A stretch of DNA of 64,000 nt, taken from Lentzea sp. NBRC 102530 (GTDB lineage: Bacteria; Actinomycetota; Actinomycetes; Mycobacteriales; Pseudonocardiaceae). The notes beneath the pieces were generated by a model that was given only the letters and a program-made list of their open reading frames with translations, searched no databases and was not told where the DNA came from. The position numbers were made by a program, and so were the translations under genes. Positions 24,654-33,573 of the stretch are shown piece after piece. Where the stretch lies: positions 372,001 to 436,000 of the forward strand of contig NZ_BSTF01000002.1 of NCBI RefSeq assembly GCF_030269365.1. Reading direction: 5' to 3'. Each line of letters opens with the position of its first letter. Position 1 is the first letter of the stretch.

Positions 24654-25273
24654 GAACGAGCAGGGTGCTGCACCCGATCACGTCGCTGGGCCCCGGCCGT
24701 CGACTCGGGATCTGGGTGCAGGGCTGCACATTGGCCTGCAAGGGCTGCATGTCCCGCGACACCTGGGACGCCGGCGCCGGAACTCCGCTGAGCGTCGACC
24801 ATCTGCTGGAGCTGTGGCGAGAGGCCGTGCGGGCAGGTGTCGACGGGCTGACGGTGAGCGGGGGCGAGCCGCTGGAGCAGGCCGCGGCTCTCACCGAGTT
24901 CCTGGCGTCCGTGCCACTCGAGGGCAGGGACGTGTTGCTGTACACAGGACACGAGCTCGGCGAGCTGGACGACGAGCAAAGGGCGGTGCTCGGCCACGTG
25001 GACGCGGTGATCACCGGGCGGTACGTGGCGGGCGAGCAGCCGGGGCTGATCTGGAGGGGGTCGGCGAACCAGCGGCTCGTCCCGCTGACGCCGCTCGGCG
25101 AGGAGCGCTACCGGCCGTTCGTGGACCTGGCGAGCCGGGCGCAGGTGCAGGTCCGGGTGGACGACGGGCTGTTGTGGCTGGTGGGGGTGCCACCGGCCGG
25201 TGTGCTGCCGAAGGTCGAAAAACGCCTGCGCGACAACGGGATCGTGTTCGAGGAGGCTGCATGGCGCCCGTGA
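24647..25273 (+). CDS. Radical SAM / 4Fe-4S single-cluster protein (NrdG/activase-like)
   Basis: 208 aa. The N-terminal CTLACKGC gives the CX3CX2C iron-sulfur motif (Cys27, Cys31, Cys34) preceded by 'GIWVQG', as in NrdG and pyruvate-formate-lyase activases. 'LTVSGGEPLEQ' is the SAM-binding GGE motif. The protein is short and lacks extra SPASM clusters. It should bind SAM reductively and activate or modify a partner protein, but no glycyl-radical enzyme is adjacent, so the partner is unknown. Start GTG at 24647, overlapping the AAA+ stop by 7 bp. Its place inside a kinase/FHA/CHAT operon is unusual. Confidence 0.85.
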   Translation: MLRTSRVLHPITSLGPGRRLGIWVQGCTLACKGCMSRDTWDAGAGTPLSVDHLLELWREAVRAGVDGLTVSGGEPLEQAAALTEFLASVPLEGRDVLLYTGHELGELDDEQRAVLGHVDAVITGRYVAGEQPGLIWRGSANQRLVPLTPLGEERYRPFVDLASRAQVQVRVDDGLLWLVGVPPAGVLPKVEKRLRDNGIVFEEAAWRP

Positions 25274-25737
25274 TCTACCGCTGTCCCGACGACCCCGGAG
25301 GGTGTCCCTCCACGCTCAGCCCCGGTTTCTGCGCGGTCCACCCGGCGACGATGCTGGAGGCGGTCCGCGCGGCGGCGTTCACCACCGGGGAGACGCCGGC
25401 GGCCGCCGAACCCGCTGAGGCGCTGACGTTGCGGTTCCTGGGGCGCCTGATCGAGATCCCGCCCGAGGGCGTGGAGATCGGCCGCGAGACCGGGCCGCTC
25501 GCGTCCGTGCCGGGCATGGCGGAGCTCACCCAGGTCTCCCGACTGCACGCCACGATCTACCCGCTCAACGGACGCCTCTACGTCAGGGACGAGGACTCGG
25601 TCAACCACACCTACCTGGACGGCAGGCGGGTCACCGTTCCGCGCCGCCTGGAGGCCGGCCAGGTGCTGCGCCTCGGCCTGGACGTGGAGCTGCAGGTCGA
25701 AGGAGTGCGGTACGACGAGTTCGGGCTGCCGTCGTGA
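25261..25737 (+). CDS. FHA-domain protein with N-terminal Cys/His cluster
   Basis: 158 aa. The N-terminus has Cys8, Cys15, Cys25 and His28 (CPDDPGGC...FCAVHP), a possible zinc site. The C-terminal part (about 58-150) is an FHA domain with the pThr-binding set: EIGRE, 'SRLHATI' (Ser-Arg-x-His) and 'NHTYLDG'. FHA domains bind phosphothreonine, and the operon encodes a kinase and a phosphatase, so this is the likely reader of that signal. The ATG at 25261 has AGGAGG upstream and overlaps the radical-SAM gene by 13 bp. Confidence 0.85.
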   Translation: MAPVIYRCPDDPGGCPSTLSPGFCAVHPATMLEAVRAAAFTTGETPAAAEPAEALTLRFLGRLIEIPPEGVEIGRETGPLASVPGMAELTQVSRLHATIYPLNGRLYVRDEDSVNHTYLDGRRVTVPRRLEAGQVLRLGLDVELQVEGVRYDEFGLPS

Positions 25738-26456
25738 AGCGCGTGGAGGTCGCGGCGATCACCAGCAGGGGACTCGTGCGCGCAGGCAACGAGGACAGGG
25801 TGTCCGTCTTCGGCTGGCTGGCGCCGCGGGAGATGACCGAGCCCGTGCTGCTCACGCGCGCGACGTCCGAACCCGTGCTGGTCGTCGTGGCGGACGGGCT
25901 GGGCGGGCACCAGGCGGGCGAGGTGGCCAGTGAGTTCGCGGTGACGGCCCTGCACACCGCGCTGCCGGACGTCGTGGCCGACCCCGCGCAGGCGTTCGGG
26001 CGCGTGCACGAGGACCTGCTGGCACTGGGCGCGTCCCAGCCGGAGTTCGAATCGATGGCGACGACGGCCACGGCGTTGCTGATCACCGACGTGATCACGC
26101 TCTGCCACGTGGGCGACAGCAGGGCGTACTACGTCGAACCCGGCTTCGTCACGCAGCTCACGACGGACCACACCGAACCCGGTGGCGCCCTCACCCAGGT
26201 GCTCGGCGGCCGGCCGGGCCGCGAGGTGGTGCCGCAGGTGCGCGAGGTGGATTCGGCCGACTGCCTGCGCTTCCTGCTGTGCTCGGACGGACTTCACTCC
26301 TACGTGGACGCTGCCGTCGTGCGCGAGGAGGCGGCGCTGGAGTCGTCCTTCGGCGCCGCGCGGGCGCTGGTGCGAGCGGCTTTCGAGGCCGGCGCTCCGG
26401 ACAACGTCTCGGTGTGCGTGGTCACCGTGTGGCTCGAAGGGGAACGAGATGACTGA
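25734..26456 (+). CDS. PP2C-family Ser/Thr phosphatase
   Basis: 240 aa. All PP2C metal-site motifs are visible: RAGNEDRV, VADGLGGHQAGE, GDSRAYYV, CSDGLHSYV and GAPDNVSV. It is soluble and metal-dependent, and dephosphorylates Ser/Thr. The GTG start overlaps the FHA gene stop (GTGA), and its own stop overlaps the kinase ATG by 8 bp. It would switch off the phosphorylation set by the adjacent kinase. Confidence 0.92.
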   Translation: MKRVEVAAITSRGLVRAGNEDRVSVFGWLAPREMTEPVLLTRATSEPVLVVVADGLGGHQAGEVASEFAVTALHTALPDVVADPAQAFGRVHEDLLALGASQPEFESMATTATALLITDVITLCHVGDSRAYYVEPGFVTQLTTDHTEPGGALTQVLGGRPGREVVPQVREVDSADCLRFLLCSDGLHSYVDAAVVREEAALESSFGAARALVRAAFEAGAPDNVSVCVVTVWLEGERDD

Positions 26457-29055
26457 GCCCGTACCGAGACCCAGCACGCCGACCGTGCAGCAAGGGTCGA
26501 ACCCGACGGTCGCGCAGCACGGCAAGTCCGTTCCCACCGTGCAGCAGGGCCCGGTGGCCGCGCCGCGGGAGAACCCGGAGACGCCGGAGTTCCCGGACCA
26601 GCTGCGGGACCGGTTCGAACCGCTGGCCGTGCTCGGCACCGGGACCGAGGGCGTGGTCTGGCGGTGCCGCACGCCTCAGGGCGACGAGATCGCGGTGAAG
26701 GTGCACTGGGCGAACCACAAGGCGGACACGGCACTGCTGGCGCACCTGGACAGGAGTGAGTTCCGGCGGCACGTGCCGCAACTGTGCGGGCACGGCTCGT
26801 TCATCAGCCCGTACGGCCCGATCCACTGGGTGGCGATCGAACTCCTCGAAGCCACGCTGGACCAGGAGATCCGCGAGAGGTTCGCCGCCGGGTGGTCCGC
26901 GGGCTGGGCGCTCGGTGTGCTGCGCGAACTCGCGCAGGCGTTGCACTTCTGGCAGACGGAGGTGGGCCGCAACCCGATCGACGTGAAGCCGGACAACTGG
27001 ATGCGACGCGCCAACGGCCAGTACGTCGTCGTGGACTTCGGCGGTGTCGTCGGGTTCACCGCGAGCCAGCAGATCGGCAGCACCACCATGGCCGCGCGGG
27101 CCTACACACCGCCGGAGCAGTACTGGCAGGAGAAGGGCGGGCCCTGGCCGTGGTGGACGCTCGGCGAGATCGCCTACCAGCTGTGCACCGGGCACATGCG
27201 GTTCCAGCGTCCCAACGGCGAGATGCTGTCCGACGAGGTCATCAACCGCATCCGCGCGCTGGGTGAGCTCGACCTGACCGATGTCGCGGACGAGCGGTGG
27301 CGGTCGTTGATCTCCGGCCTGCTCACGACTGATCCCGCCGACAGGTGGGGGTGGGTGCAGGTCGAGGACTGGCTCGCGGGTGGCAACCCACCGGTGGCGG
27401 CGCGGGGGCACGCCGCAGCGCCGGGACGTTCGCCGATCACGTTCGTGGACGGCCGGATGTTCACCGACCCCGCAGACCTGGCCGTGGCGATGCTCGACAA
27501 CCCGCACGCCGCCGAACGCTGGCTGACCGGCGACGGCCGTCAGGTCCTGGACACCTGGTTGAAGAAGGAGGAACTCCAGAACCGGTTCGACGTTCTGCGC
27601 TTGCGCGGAGCCACGACGGGTTCGGCACGGCTGCACAGCGGCGTGCTCGCGTTCGGCGCGGCGTTCGCGCCCGAGGTCACCCCGCGCTACCGGGGCCGTC
27701 CCGTCGACAGCGACGGACTGGTGGCGGTGCTCGCGGAACCCGACGGCTTCGAGTTCGCGGGCGAGGTCGTGCTCGGGGACGTGCTCGGCACCGCGGGTGG
27801 CTATCGCTGCCGTCACCACGGATGCGGTGAGCGGTGCGCCGTGCTGGACCGCGCCGCCGCCGAACTCCCGGTGCTGGTGCAGGACGCCGAACGGATCATC
27901 ACCGGGTCCGGCTCCGGCGCGTTGCAGAGCGGTGAGCGCGAACGCTTGCACGGCATGGCTTTGCTGCTCGTGCTGCGCCCGGACGAGGCCGCGCGGGTGC
28001 TGCGACCGTCGCCGTGGGTGCGGCTGGCGAACGTGCCGTGGTGGCGCCCACTCGCCAAGCAGTTCCCGTCTACCTCGACCGCGCACGGCCGCGCGACCCT
28101 GCTGGCCCAGGGGATCCTGCAGGAACGTGCCGCACTGCAACGGCCTCGGCGTGAGACCGGGAGGTTCTCCGCTCGCGGCGTCCTGCGGAAGATCGGTGCG
28201 GTCGTCGTGCTCTGGTACGTGATGATCGCCGCCGCGTGGGTCGCGGTGGTGCTGAGCAACGGCGACCTGGCGTTCAACGGTGGTCCCGACGGCGAACGCC
28301 AGGCCGCGACGCTCGGCGCGTCGGCTCAGATGGTGCTGGCACTGCCGTTGATGGTGCTGGCCGTCGAGCTCGTGTTGCTGGTGAGGACCAGAGGAGCGGT
28401 CGCGGCCGGCGTGGTGTCGGCCGCGGCGCTGGGCGTCGCGCTGCCCCACCTCCCGCTGTTCACCGCCGCCAGCTCGCCGGACCTGATCGCGAGCCAGGTG
28501 ACCTCGCTCGCCGAGGTGTGGGCGGAGGGCATCGTGGTCGGGCTGGTGCTCATGACCGCCGGTGGCCTCGCGCTGGCGTCGCTGGCCCGGTCGTGGCTAC
28601 CGGAGACGGCGCCGCGCGGGGTGAGCAGGTGGAGCTCCAACCGGGCGGTGATCGCCCTGATGGCCCTGGTGGCACTGGCTTCGCTGTTCTGGGCGGCCGT
28701 CGTGCTGAGGCTGATGATCTACTCCGCCGACGTGAGCACGGCCGACCCCGGTGGCTACGCGGCGTTCCTGCAGAGCGGCTACCTGCTGGCGCTGGCCGCG
28801 GTCGCCGCCGCGATCGCGCTGTCGGGACGGAACACGATCGGCACGCTGACGGTCGCCGTGCCGGCCGTGCTCGTGCTGGCTGCGATCGCGAAGCCGTTGC
28901 CGGAGTTGAGGTTCCTGTGGCTGCTGTTCCTGCGCGAACCGCTGCTGTCGTTCGCCGGGCTGTGGGGCCAGGCCGCGTTCTGGGCCGCCCTGCTGGTGCA
29001 CGTGCCGCTGACCGTGGTGTGCGTGCGCGGGATCCGCCGGGCGGTGGACGCCTGA
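26449..29055 (+). CDS. Multi-pass membrane Ser/Thr protein kinase
   Basis: 868 aa. The first ~30 residues hold three PTVxQ repeats. The kinase domain (about 48-300) has GTGTEG, AVKVHW, an atypical catalytic loop IDVKPDN (Asp, Lys and Asn kept; the HRD His-Arg missing), DFGG and a PPEQYW in place of APE. The middle region (about 330-570) is unrecognised and contains a Cys/His cluster (CRHHGCGERC). The C-terminal ~290 residues form about eight membrane helices. It is probably active, though divergent. It is the signal-input candidate of the operon. It overlaps the CHAT gene by one base (TGATG). Confidence 0.85.
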   Translation: MTEPVPRPSTPTVQQGSNPTVAQHGKSVPTVQQGPVAAPRENPETPEFPDQLRDRFEPLAVLGTGTEGVVWRCRTPQGDEIAVKVHWANHKADTALLAHLDRSEFRRHVPQLCGHGSFISPYGPIHWVAIELLEATLDQEIRERFAAGWSAGWALGVLRELAQALHFWQTEVGRNPIDVKPDNWMRRANGQYVVVDFGGVVGFTASQQIGSTTMAARAYTPPEQYWQEKGGPWPWWTLGEIAYQLCTGHMRFQRPNGEMLSDEVINRIRALGELDLTDVADERWRSLISGLLTTDPADRWGWVQVEDWLAGGNPPVAARGHAAAPGRSPITFVDGRMFTDPADLAVAMLDNPHAAERWLTGDGRQVLDTWLKKEELQNRFDVLRLRGATTGSARLHSGVLAFGAAFAPEVTPRYRGRPVDSDGLVAVLAEPDGFEFAGEVVLGDVLGTAGGYRCRHHGCGERCAVLDRAAAELPVLVQDAERIITGSGSGALQSGERERLHGMALLLVLRPDEAARVLRPSPWVRLANVPWWRPLAKQFPSTSTAHGRATLLAQGILQERAALQRPRRETGRFSARGVLRKIGAVVVLWYVMIAAAWVAVVLSNGDLAFNGGPDGERQAATLGASAQMVLALPLMVLAVELVLLVRTRGAVAAGVVSAAALGVALPHLPLFTAASSPDLIASQVTSLAEVWAEGIVVGLVLMTAGGLALASLARSWLPETAPRGVSRWSSNRAVIALMALVALASLFWAAVVLRLMIYSADVSTADPGGYAAFLQSGYLLALAAVAAAIALSGRNTIGTLTVAVPAVLVLAAIAKPLPELRFLWLLFLREPLLSFAGLWGQAAFWAALLVHVPLTVVCVRGIRRAVDA

Positions 29056-32000
29056 TGGCCGACGACCACCGCGAACGCTTCGACCTGGTCGAGTCGTTGC
29101 TCTCGGAGTTCGAGACGCGACTGGACGAGGGCGAACCCGGCGACCAGGCGCTCCTCGACGACGTCAGGTACCACCTCGACTGGATCCAGGCCGTGGCGGG
29201 AGAACCGTCGTTCGACTGGCTGTGGGCCCATTACCTGAGCGCGTCGTGGCACCGCTGCCGCGCCCAGCTGTGGGAGGACGTGAACGAGATCGACGCCGCC
29301 GTGGCCGAACTGCGCCTGGTGGTCGGCTACTCCGACACGTTCTACTTCCGCCTCGACCTCGTCGAGTTGATCCAGCTCCGCTACCACGTCACCGACACCG
29401 GCGACCGCCCCTACCTCGCCGAGATCGTCGCGGAGCTGCGTGCCCTGTCCCTGCGCGAGCCCGATGACGAGGAAGACGGAGCCAGGGTGTCGTCCCTGCT
29501 GGGGCAGACGCTGCGCGAGCAGTTCCGGCGCGAGCTGAACGCCGACGAGAACCCGGCGCCGGAACTCCTCGACGAGGCCGAGCAGCACCTGTACGCGAGC
29601 CTCGACGTGACCGAGGACGTCGAGACCGTGCTGGACCTCGCGAGGCTGTTGTCGTTCCGGTCCGGCACGACGATCGACCTCTACGCGCGCGACCGGGAAG
29701 CGGACCGGCAGGAGGCGATCACGCTCTACGAGATGGTCGCGCTGGACGTGCCGGACGCCGCCTTCGAACTGAGCGACCTCTTCACCGAGGACCGCGACGA
29801 GATGATCGGCCGTTCGCAGGCGTTGCGGGCGATCGACAGCGTCAAGCACTCGCCCCAGTGGGAGAAGCACAAGGGGCAGTACGCGATCCGGCGCGGCGAC
29901 CTGCTGATCAGCCAGGCCCGCGAGAACCCGGCGGAGCTGCCCTCGCTGATCGACTACCTCGAGGACGCGTTCGACACCCAGCCGGACGAGGGACTGCTCG
30001 GGAGCGCGCTCCTGGAGGCGCACTGGCTGGCGGGCGACGCCGAGGCCACGCTCAGGACGGTCGACCGGCTCACCGGAATCGAGGACGGGCCGCCACCGGA
30101 GGTGCTCCTGCCGTTGCGTGCCGTGGCGACGGCATCGCTGGCGTTGCGCGGGCGCGCCGACCGGGCGGAGGCCGAACGGCTGCTGCGGTCGTGCACGCGC
30201 GAACCCACCGAGCTGAGCTGGACGAAGCAGCTGCCGTTGGCCTTGCTGCCGATGGTGACGAACGAGCTGGCCGAGGTGCCCGAATCCCTTGCCGCGTCGG
30301 TGATCGGCGACGGCGACGTGGAACAGGTGGCGCGGGGCCTGCTCGACTGGCTCACCCGGCACGAGCAGCCCGGTTCCGACTGGCTCTGCGCGGTGGCGAT
30401 GCTGAGGGCCAAGCTGGCGGACGACCAGGACACCAGGCTGGCCGCGTTGCGCGCCCTGGCCGCGGCCCGCGCCGCCGTCACCGCGGAAGGTCCGCTGGCA
30501 CTCGAGCTGCTGGTGCGGCACGCGACAGTGCTCGCGAGCCACGGCGAGGAAACGAACGACCGCGATGCGGAGATCGAGTCCGCCGCGCTGCTGAACGAGT
30601 ACTTCGCCAGGGCGGACGCGGACGATCCACTCCAGACCGTCGCGCTGGCGCTGCACGGCGTGGTCGTGGCGGAGGTGCACGCCCGCGGTGGCGTGGCGAA
30701 CATCCCCCTGAGCCACGCCAAACCCGCCCTGGAGAAGGCGTGCGCGGACCACGAACTCGACCCGGACCTCCGCTCGACCCTGCTGGTCCAGCTCGCACGG
30801 CTGGAGGTGCTGCTGACCGTCCAGGAGCGCGTGGACCACTACCGGGCGGCCATCGGCCACTGCGCGGAGGCGATGAGCCTGGTGGAACCGGGTAGCGAGG
30901 AGCACGACCAGGCCTGGCTCATGCTGGGGCTGGTGCTGCTCAGCAGGTTCCACGAGCACGGCGGCCGCCACGATCACGACGCGGGCTTACGACACCTGCA
31001 CGCGGTGCGCGAGTCGAGGCTCGGGCGCGGGATCGACGTCGCCGATGTCGACGACGTCCTGCGCGCGGTCGAACCGTTCCTCACCGACGGGGGCGGCCTC
31101 GACATCGGCATGACGGTCGCCGAGATCTACGCGAGGCTGGCGGAGCTGGACCGCAGCGAACTGGATCCGGCTCTGCTGGTGGCGGAACGGATGCTGCTCC
31201 TGCAGGGCCTGCTCAAGCACGGCAGCGACGCGAACGACGTGGCGGTGCTGGCGGACGCCCTCGACCAGCTCGGGAAGACCGCCGACGTGTTCCAGGCGGG
31301 CTCGGCGATGTACGCGGCGACCACCGTGGCCGGCCTGTACGGATCCACGGGCGCCGCGGCGGCGAGAGGCGACACCGCGAAGTTCCTCGACGGGATCGCC
31401 AAGCTGGAGGCGGTCCGCGACGACCCGGCGACCACGGGCGTCGACCGCAACCTCGCGTCGTTCGGTCTCTCGATCTGCTGGCACGCCCGGCACATGGCCA
31501 CCCGGAGCACGGCGGACCTGGACAAGGCGTTGCTCCACTACAGCTCCGTGAACACCGACTCGGTGGGCATGCGGGACGCCACCGGGTTGCTGGACGGCTT
31601 GGCGGACAGCTGCTGGAAGCTCCTCCCACTGGGGTACGGCACGGTCGCCGTCTCGATCGGTTTCGACACCCTGAAGGTCAGGGCGCGGCACGTGCTGGCG
31701 CAGAGCACCGGGGAGCACGCGGCTGCGCAGGCTTCGGACGCGGCTGCTCGCGGTCAGCGCGTGGCGTTGCGCTGTGCCGCGTCGGGTGAGCTCCGCCGGG
31801 CCGTCGAGGCGGTGGAGTGGGGGCGTGGACTCGTGTTGCACAGCGCCACGTCCACCGCGGGCATCGCCGCGAAGCTGAAGGCGGCCGGACACCTCGACCT
31901 CGCGGCCGAGTTCGAGGTGGGGGAGGATCAGGACCTGGCGCCCAGCGACGTGCGGCGGCGGGCGTTGGCCGCGCTGGGCAGCGAGGTCGAGACGTTGACG

Positions 32001-33089
32001 CCACCTGCGCTGGAGGAGATCGCCTCCGCGTTGCGGGCGCTGGATGCGGTCGCGCTCGTGCACCTGGTACCCGGTCAGGGTGACCACTCCGGACGGGCGT
32101 TGGTGACGTCGGCGGACGGCTCGGTGTCCGAGGTGCTGCTGCCGTTGCTGTTGGACGGTCCGGACGGCGAAGTCGGGCGGTACCTGGCGCTGGACGACCG
32201 GCGACGACGTGAGGCGCTGCCCTCGTTGTGCGCCTGGGCGTGGCGGGTGGCGGTGGAGCCGTTGCTGCACAGGACTTCCGGCTGGCTCGTACTGGTGCCG
32301 ACCGGTGCGTTGGGGGTGGTGCCCTGGCACGCCGCCTCCGGTGGTGGGCGGACCGCGGTGCACGAGGCCGGGTTCACGTACGCGGCGTCCGCGCGCCAGT
32401 TGTGCGAACTGGCGCACCGGGAACGGCAGCCGGTGGGGGCCTCGCCGGTGGTGGTGAGCAACCCGGCCGGGACGCTGGCGGCGACGCAGTACGAGGCCGA
32501 GTTCCTGCACGGGCTCTACCCGCACGGGCACTTCTACGGTCAGGCCGGGCCCGGAGTACCGGTGCACGGGGTGGGTACTCCCGACGAGGTGCTGGAGGAG
32601 ATCGGGGCCTCGTTGCTGCACTTGGGATGTCACGCCCGTGCGGGTGCCACGCCGGCCCAGTCGGCGTTGGAACTGGCGCGCGCGGACCTGTCCGTTGAGC
32701 GGATGCTGCGGCATGCGGCCGTGCGGCGACACGGGGTGCCGGGTGGGCTTGTGGTGCTGGCGGCGTGTGAGAGCGACCTGACGGCGGGCCTGCACGACGA
32801 GGGGCTCACGTTGGCGGCGGCGTACGGCGCGGCGGGGGCCACCGGGGTCGTCGGTACGAAGTGGAAGGTGGACGACGTCGAGTCGGCGTTGCTGATGTGC
32901 GTGTTCTACGACTTCCTGGCGCGCGGCGACATGCGGCCTCGCGACGCGTTGCGGGCGGTGCAGCTGTGGGCGTTGGACCCGGACCGGGTGGTGCCGGTGG
33001 GCGTGGCGCGGCACCTCGCGGAACGCGGCAGGGCGGCCTCGCTCGCGGATCCCGTGTACTGGGCGGCGTTCGCGCACCACGGGTGGTGA
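29055..33089 (+). CDS. CHAT-domain caspase-like protease with large helical-repeat region
   Basis: 1344 aa. Residues 1 to about 950 are alpha-helical, TPR-like solenoid repeats rich in Leu/Ala/Glu. The C-terminal ~350 residues are a CHAT domain with the catalytic dyad visible: His about 1193 (LHLGCHARAG) and Cys about 1238 (LAACESD), followed by 'GTKWKVDD'. CHAT proteases cut specific protein targets and are known effectors of bacterial conflict systems. It is the last gene of the operon and, at 1344 aa, its largest product. The target is unknown; candidates are encoded upstream in the same operon. Confidence 0.9.
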   Translation: MADDHRERFDLVESLLSEFETRLDEGEPGDQALLDDVRYHLDWIQAVAGEPSFDWLWAHYLSASWHRCRAQLWEDVNEIDAAVAELRLVVGYSDTFYFRLDLVELIQLRYHVTDTGDRPYLAEIVAELRALSLREPDDEEDGARVSSLLGQTLREQFRRELNADENPAPELLDEAEQHLYASLDVTEDVETVLDLARLLSFRSGTTIDLYARDREADRQEAITLYEMVALDVPDAAFELSDLFTEDRDEMIGRSQALRAIDSVKHSPQWEKHKGQYAIRRGDLLISQARENPAELPSLIDYLEDAFDTQPDEGLLGSALLEAHWLAGDAEATLRTVDRLTGIEDGPPPEVLLPLRAVATASLALRGRADRAEAERLLRSCTREPTELSWTKQLPLALLPMVTNELAEVPESLAASVIGDGDVEQVARGLLDWLTRHEQPGSDWLCAVAMLRAKLADDQDTRLAALRALAAARAAVTAEGPLALELLVRHATVLASHGEETNDRDAEIESAALLNEYFARADADDPLQTVALALHGVVVAEVHARGGVANIPLSHAKPALEKACADHELDPDLRSTLLVQLARLEVLLTVQERVDHYRAAIGHCAEAMSLVEPGSEEHDQAWLMLGLVLLSRFHEHGGRHDHDAGLRHLHAVRESRLGRGIDVADVDDVLRAVEPFLTDGGGLDIGMTVAEIYARLAELDRSELDPALLVAERMLLLQGLLKHGSDANDVAVLADALDQLGKTADVFQAGSAMYAATTVAGLYGSTGAAAARGDTAKFLDGIAKLEAVRDDPATTGVDRNLASFGLSICWHARHMATRSTADLDKALLHYSSVNTDSVGMRDATGLLDGLADSCWKLLPLGYGTVAVSIGFDTLKVRARHVLAQSTGEHAAAQASDAAARGQRVALRCAASGELRRAVEAVEWGRGLVLHSATSTAGIAAKLKAAGHLDLAAEFEVGEDQDLAPSDVRRRALAALGSEVETLTPPALEEIASALRALDAVALVHLVPGQGDHSGRALVTSADGSVSEVLLPLLLDGPDGEVGRYLALDDRRRREALPSLCAWAWRVAVEPLLHRTSGWLVLVPTGALGVVPWHAASGGGRTAVHEAGFTYAASARQLCELAHRERQPVGASPVVVSNPAGTLAATQYEAEFLHGLYPHGHFYGQAGPGVPVHGVGTPDEVLEEIGASLLHLGCHARAGATPAQSALELARADLSVERMLRHAAVRRHGVPGGLVVLAACESDLTAGLHDEGLTLAAAYGAAGATGVVGTKWKVDDVESALLMCVFYDFLARGDMRPRDALRAVQLWALDPDRVVPVGVARHLAERGRAASLADPVYWAAFAHHGW

Positions 33090-33095
33090 TCGTGC

Positions 33096-33497
33096 TCAGG
33101 TGCCGGTCACGGCCTCGCAGGTGACCTTCTCACCGGGTTTGCCCGTGGCGGACGCCAGTTCCTTGACGCCGTCGAGCAGGATCCGGCACGTCAGCACCTG
33201 GTCGCCCTTCGGCGTGACGGCGACCTGGGCCTTCTCGCCGGCGTTGACGATGACCTCGGTCGTCCACGGCAGCGGCGCCGCCGTGCTGACGTTCTGCGGG
33301 GTCTCCTTGCGGTTGCGGTCGGGCGACTCGGCGTACGTCACGTCCGCGAGGGTGTCCGCCGGTTGGGCCGACGCCTCGTAGGTGATGGCCCAGGACTTGC
33401 CGATCAGCGTGTTCCAGCCGCCCAGGTGGTTCACCAGCGCGACGGTTCCGCCGCCGAGCACTGCCAGCACGGCGAGGACGACCAGGAGCGTCTTCAT
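33096..33497 (-). CDS. MmpS-like membrane-anchored protein
   Basis: 133 aa. One N-terminal TM/signal-anchor (KTLLVVLAVLAVLGGGTVAL) precedes an extracellular beta-sandwich-like part ('ITYEASAQPADTLADVTYAE', 'EVIVNAGEKAQVAVTPKGDQVLTCRILLDG'), the pattern of MmpS-type transport accessory proteins. No MmpL gene is adjacent, so its partner is unknown. The ATG at 33497 is at the start of the TM segment; upstream in-frame codons would place charged residues before it. It is convergent with the CHAT gene, only 6 bp away. Confidence 0.65.
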   Translation of the reverse strand: MKTLLVVLAVLAVLGGGTVALVNHLGGWNTLIGKSWAITYEASAQPADTLADVTYAESPDRNRKETPQNVSTAAPLPWTTEVIVNAGEKAQVAVTPKGDQVLTCRILLDGVKELASATGKPGEKVTCEAVTGT

Positions 33498-33573
33498 AGG
33501 ACAGACGGTAGTGGTGGCGGCGTGCGCCGGCATCGTTCGGCGGGGTGACCGGTGGGTCATCCCGCAGGACGAC

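Noticed and set aside
28236-33089. A longer N-terminal extension of the CHAT protein starting inside the kinase gene
   Set aside because: The first ~270 codons are in the wrong frame over the kinase membrane helices; the ATG at 29055 overlaps the kinase stop and starts the helical region.
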